NCBI GenBank assembly: GCA_019429255.1
Contig: JAHYIY010000024.1
Span: 1 to 37,496 of the forward strand
Direction of reading: 5' to 3'
DNA: 37,496 nt
Source of the DNA: Desulfuromonadales bacterium
GTDB lineage: Bacteria; Desulfobacterota; Desulfuromonadia; Desulfuromonadales; Geopsychrobacteraceae
The number at the start of each line of letters is the position of its first letter. The first letter of the stretch is position 1. Positions 34,421 to 37,496 of this stretch are shown here, one piece after another. The position numbers and the translations under genes were made by a program. Below the pieces are notes generated by a model. The model was not told the origin of the DNA. It was given only the letters and a program-made list of their open reading frames with translations, and did no database searches.

Positions 34421-35314
34421 TTAGAAGTGGTGCACGTAGCGCAGTGTCAGTCGTTCGCCTTTGGTGCGCTGCTTGACGCCTGATTCCTTATAGGCGTTGA
34501 TGAACAGATGCTGTTTCTGGTTAACATGCCAGACCAGACCAGGGCCGACGGCAAGAACTTTTTCGCGTCCGGGGATGTCATTGCCGTTAATTTTGCTGTC
34601 GGTGATCTGTCTGAACCAGTAGCCGTTGATCCCAAGGCGCAGCTGCCGGGGGATGATTTCGTAGGCTGTAGAGAAGTTGGCATGCACTGCCTGACCGGCC
34701 TTAAATTTGGTATCATTATTCTCATCGTTCCACAGATAGTGCAACCGCCATGAGGCTGTCCACTGTGGAGTCAGGAACGCGGTTGCCGCCCAGTAGGGGT
34801 TAAAAGAAAAATGATTGCTACCGGCGTTAATAGCGATTTTGTCGTCATACTCGCCCGTCGGGAAGATCAGCTGCAGTTCGATGCGCTGCATGAATAGTGG
34901 GCCGTTGGCCCCCATGATCGGGTCCCACTGCAGGTAGGGACCGACAAGCAGATCACCGATGCCGCTGTCGGCAGATAATCCGGAGCCACCTTTCAGGTCG
35001 TAATTCACCAACGGCAGCATGGCGTTAATCCCCCATTTACCTCCTAACAGCAGCTCCTGGCTGGATTGATAGAGCAATTGCGTCAGGCTGACCCAGACAT
35101 CCATCTCAGCAGCTGGCGGACCATCGACGAATTTATCCGTGGTGTAATACTGGATGTATTGCTGGAAGTAAACCCCGGGGCCGGCCGGGGGACCACCATC
35201 GACAAAACTGGTAAACCCGAGATTCACTGATGGTTGGCCATAGCTCCAACAACTGGCCGGCAGGACAACGGCGACAAAGGCCAGCACACTAACCGCAACA
35301 AGAAATTTTTTCAT
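34421..35314 (-). CDS. Outer-membrane beta-barrel protein, phenol-degradation MetA-like family
   Basis: This 297-residue protein has a signal peptide (MKKFLVAVSVLAFVAVVLP) and many alternating hydrophobic/polar strands. It ends in a terminal Phe (TLRYVHHF), the usual signature of an outer-membrane barrel recognised by the BAM machinery. Segments such as GDLLVGPYLQWDP, RIELQLIFPTGEYD and GLVWHVNQKQHLFINAYKE are typical of the family named after a phenol-degradation (MetA) pathway protein, which is proposed to import or export hydrophobic compounds. The ATG at 35314 has GGGAG six bases upstream; the longer frame adds 11 codons without support. It is upstream of ispH-pfa but separated by 386 bases and a hairpin. 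Confidence 0.82.
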   Translation of the reverse strand: MKKFLVAVSVLAFVAVVLPASCWSYGQPSVNLGFTSFVDGGPPAGPGVYFQQYIQYYTTDKFVDGPPAAEMDVWVSLTQLLYQSSQELLLGGKWGINAMLPLVNYDLKGGSGLSADSGIGDLLVGPYLQWDPIMGANGPLFMQRIELQLIFPTGEYDDKIAINAGSNHFSFNPYWAATAFLTPQWTASWRLHYLWNDENNDTKFKAGQAVHANFSTAYEIIPRQLRLGINGYWFRQITDSKINGNDIPGREKVLAVGPGLVWHVNQKQHLFINAYKESGVKQRTKGERLTLRYVHHF

Positions 35315-36027
35315 CGGCAACTCCCGGTCAAAAGGAATAAAGAGCACACGAAGGTACCATTACGTCAGAGAAACGATAGAGCGCAAATTAACATGTGCGT
35401 AAAATATTTGTCAGTGAAAAAAGTGGCGTCTTTCAAGTACCCCGATTGATTAATTTCACTTATTTGGTTATCCACTTCGCTCCAGCTATAACAGTTAGAA
35501 GATCGCGCCCGATGCGACTTGCTAATAATCTGCATCCTGCGACTTCGCGCAGGATGACACCGAAGGACGTTGATGGAAAAAAACGGGTGTCATTCTGCGC
35601 CGAACGAAGCGTAGTCGCAGAATCCATATCCTGTTTTCTGATTTACTGGATTCAAATAGATAACCAGATTCACCTATTCACTCTGACCCTTTTGGCCGAT
35701 GGTGGTGTTACATCTTTTCAATTTAGCGCACACCAGGCCTATGCCGACGCGCCGTGCCGACAACCACAATCCCTCAGAGTGATCTAAACGGACTAACCAA
35801 ACGGGATACTAGATACTTAATCAGGCCCGGGGGATGAAAATCACTTTCGTTGGCTCAACGAACTTTCTGTCGGCAGTGTGGGACAGGATTGATTTAATTA
35901 TGACAGCAATGATCAGGGGGGGGCGGGGTTCTGCGTCCACAATCAGCAACGGCAGATGACCTTTTGGCCTTCTGCCGCTACAGAGTATGCTGCGGCGACA
36001 AAACAGTCAAAAGTTGAACTCACATCG
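35315..36027. other. Intergenic region with MITE copy 2
   Basis: There are 713 bases without a supported gene. It contains the second MITE-like element (35463-35668) with its flanking duplication. The ORFs crossing 35395-35787 and 35943-36377 run through repeats or the antisense of the diguanylate cyclase gene. A G-rich tract lies at about 35917-35926. Nothing else is recognised between 35677 and 36027. Confidence 0.6.
35463..35668. mobile_element. MITE-like element, copy 2 (206 bp, near-perfect 8-bp duplication)
   Basis: It has the same ends as copy 1 (TTTGGTTATC at the left, GATAACCAGA at the right) and the same two internal stem-loops. It differs from copy 1 at about twenty positions, including one indel, by hand count. 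The flanks are TTCACTTA (35455-35462) and TTCACCTA (35669-35676), an 8-bp duplication with one mismatch. It is in the same orientation as copy 1 and is non-coding. Confidence 0.85.
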
Positions 36028-37059
36028 TCATTCCCGCGAAAGCGGGAATCCAGTGTGATGTAAGCTGATAAAGAATGGCTCCCGCGTGGCTTCCGTGTTC
36101 TTGTGGTTGTGAGACATATCATCAGAGTAGAAACAGTAGTTGTTTTTGCGGTGCGTTTTAACATGGTACATGGCGATGTCGGCATTATGGAGCAGGACGT
36201 CCAGGTCTGTTCCGGCTGACGGATAGATGGCAACGCCAATGCTGAGTCGGACATGTAGTTCGTACCCGTTGATATGGAAAGGCGTGCGTATTTCGCTGAG
36301 GATTTTTTCAGCGACGGTAGTGACGCCGTGCTGATCAGCCACATCGGGCAAAAGCAGAGCAAACTCGTCACCTCCATAACGGCTCAGGGTGTCCTCAGCA
36401 CGCAAACATCCCAGAATTCTTGTCGCCATCAGTTGCAGGACGCGATCACCGATCAGATGTCCGTGTCTGTCATTGATCGTTTTAAAGCCGTCCATATCCA
36501 TAAACAATAGAGCAAACTTTCGTTCATTTCGCTGCGCATGGACCAGAACCTGATGGGCCCGATCATTAAAGAGTTGACGATTGGGCAGGTTGGTCAACTG
36601 ATCGTGATAAGCCATGTAACTGATATTTTTCTGCTCTTGCTGTAACTTCTGCTTTTGTTGAAATTGGTCCAGCGCTTTTACGATAGTGGTGAGAAGTTCT
36701 TCGGGTTTATAAGGCTTGCAAATAAAATCGAAAACACCCATCCGCATTGCTTCCTTGACCCAGGGGAAGCTGGTCTCACCGCTGATGACAATAATTTCAG
36801 AATCAAGACCAGCTCGATGGTGAAACGCAATGACATCCAGTCCATTAGTGTCAGGCATCTGCAAGTCAAGGAGGATCAACTGAGGGGTGCTGTGCTGTAG
36901 TATGCTGATCGCTTCATCACCGCCCGATGCCGGCACCACATTTGTATAGCCATTGATATGCAGCAGTTGCTCAAGGCTTTTAAGCTGGGTTTGTTGGTCT
37001 TCAACGACTAACAATTGACACCGGGCAAAGGATTTTGTGCCGATTGACGGTTCAAGCAT
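36028..37059 (-). CDS. Response-regulator diguanylate cyclase (REC-GGDEF)
   Basis: This 343-residue protein has a receiver domain (about 14-130) with phospho-acceptor Asp65 (LILLDLQMP), acidic residues Glu20/Asp21 and Lys115 (CKPYKPEE). A short Gln/Lys-rich helix (132-145) leads to a GGDEF domain (150-312). The active-site motif GGDEF is intact at 229-233 and the inhibitory site RxxD is present at R220-D223. It would make cyclic di-GMP when phosphorylated; the cognate kinase is not in the window. The last residues (about 330-343, ending HHTGFPLSRE) are translated from a palindromic repeat and are unlike the family end, so the native stop has probably been lost. The ATG is at 37059. Confidence 0.93.
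   Translation of the reverse strand: MLEPSIGTKSFARCQLLVVEDQQTQLKSLEQLLHINGYTNVVPASGGDEAISILQHSTPQLILLDLQMPDTNGLDVIAFHHRAGLDSEIIVISGETSFPWVKEAMRMGVFDFICKPYKPEELLTTIVKALDQFQQKQKLQQEQKNISYMAYHDQLTNLPNRQLFNDRAHQVLVHAQRNERKFALLFMDMDGFKTINDRHGHLIGDRVLQLMATRILGCLRAEDTLSRYGGDEFALLLPDVADQHGVTTVAEKILSEIRTPFHINGYELHVRLSIGVAIYPSAGTDLDVLLHNADIAMYHVKTHRKNNYCFYSDDMSHNHKNTEATREPFFISLHHTGFPLSRE
36030..36049. repeat. ATTCCCGC palindromic repeat at the 3' end of the diguanylate cyclase gene
   Basis: The perfect stem ATTCCCGC/GCGGGAAT with loop GAAA has flanks GTC and CCAG. It has the form of the small palindromic repeat ATTCCC-N8-GGGAAT, known as dRS3 in Neisseria and seen in many other Proteobacteria. It overlaps the stop codon and last codons of the REC-GGDEF gene. 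Confidence 0.8.
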
Positions 37060-37496
37060 TCAAGTTCAATCCGTTCTTTACCAAAAAAATCAATTTTGCC
37101 TTTTTGTGGTCATCAGCTTTTCACGGTTACACAGAGACGGGCTGTCACCGTCACTGAGGAAAACGGGCTGCGAGTCGCCCGCTAAACTCCAGGCGCCACA
37201 TGCAAGGCGCGCCATTGTTGAACAATGAGGCGTACTTACCTACGTCGAAGCAGTGAAACAAGGGCGACTGTTTTCAGACTGGCGCAGCAGTTGGTGAGTT
37301 TTACGACGCCATCATATTTGAAGCCATGGATTGTTGCTATGGTTACTCTACTACAAACCCTGCATTCCGATAAATATAATGCTTTGGCAAAAAGTATCAA
37401 TTTGGCTGGATAAGCACAATCCGCCCCAGGGATAACCTGCGGGCGGATTGTGCTGTTGCTATTGTCTGCCGCTCGTCGCCACGGCAGCACCTCTTG
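37060..37496. other. Gene-free window end with palindromic sequence
   Basis: There are 437 bases without a recognisable gene. A palindrome CATTGTTGAACAATG lies at 37213-37227 and a 14-bp-stem hairpin at 37413-37454. The stretch 37130-37310 looks more like an intergenic repeat than a gene because the short ORFs on both strands overlap it equally. The upstream sequence of the REC-GGDEF gene (37060-37110) shows no clear promoter. Confidence 0.5.
37413..37454. repeat. Hairpin with a 14-bp perfect stem
   Basis: The arms AGCACAATCCGCCC (37413-37426) and GGGCGGATTGTGCT (37441-37454) are exact complements around a 14-nt loop. The loop itself contains CAGG/CCTG. No T-run follows on either strand. Confidence 0.7.

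Noticed and set aside
35943-36377. 144-codon minus ORF overlapping the diguanylate cyclase gene
   Set aside because: It is an out-of-frame shadow of the GGDEF coding sequence; the correct frame carries an intact GGDEF motif.
37225-37490. Short overlapping ORFs on both strands at the window end
   Set aside because: Neither has a ribosome-binding site or a recognisable motif, and they overlap each other on opposite strands in palindromic sequence.

Overview
The window is dominated by one lipid/hydrocarbon locus of about 21 kb (12363-34034, minus strand). It holds a complete polyunsaturated fatty acid (Pfa) synthase directly followed by a complete head-to-head olefin (Ole) pathway. The rest is housekeeping genes, an efflux-pump operon, two tRNA genes and several kinds of dispersed repeat. 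A Gram-negative host is clear from the outer-membrane barrel, the TolC-type channel and the RND pump. The Pfa+Ole combination, the two-megasynthase Pfa layout and the orphan Memo-type protein fit a Desulfuromonadales/Geobacter-like (deltaproteobacterial) genome best, but that is inference; no rRNA or other taxonomic marker is present.

Layout. 1-43: 3'-truncated tRNA-Gln gene. 244-6514 (-): tetR, tolC-like, adaptor, RND permease, a tightly overlapping efflux operon with a convincing TetR operator lying inside its own promoter. 6667-7026 (+): PilZ protein, the only clear plus-strand gene. 7027-7460: a long hairpin and a 207-bp MITE-like element with an exact 8-bp target duplication. 7461-10642 (-): gltX, a Memo-family protein and a TauE/SafE permease. 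10700-10773 (-): tRNA-Cys with its terminator. 10877-12256 (-): membrane-anchored sorbosone-dehydrogenase-like protein. 12363-17664 (-): oleA-oleB-oleC-oleD-PPTase, every junction overlapping. 17987-34034 (-): ispH-pfaD-pfaA-pfaC, every junction overlapping or separated by only a few bases. 34421-35314 (-): outer-membrane beta-barrel. 35463-35668: second MITE copy, also with a near-perfect 8-bp duplication. 36028-37059 (-): response-regulator diguanylate cyclase whose C-terminus has been rewritten by a palindromic repeat.

How the genes appear to work together. PfaA (KS-MAT-3xACP-KR-DH), the PfaC-like protein (KS-CLF-AT-DH-DH) and PfaD (enoyl reductase) supply every activity for iterative polyene acyl synthesis. 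The phosphopantetheinyl transferase needed to activate the three ACPs is not in the pfa operon but is the last gene of the ole operon. OleA, OleD, OleC and OleB would then join two acyl chains, reduce, form a beta-lactone and decarboxylate to a long-chain olefin. The locus therefore reads as a single pathway to a polyunsaturated hydrocarbon of the C31 nonaene type known from Shewanella. All domain calls come from motif reading, without any search.
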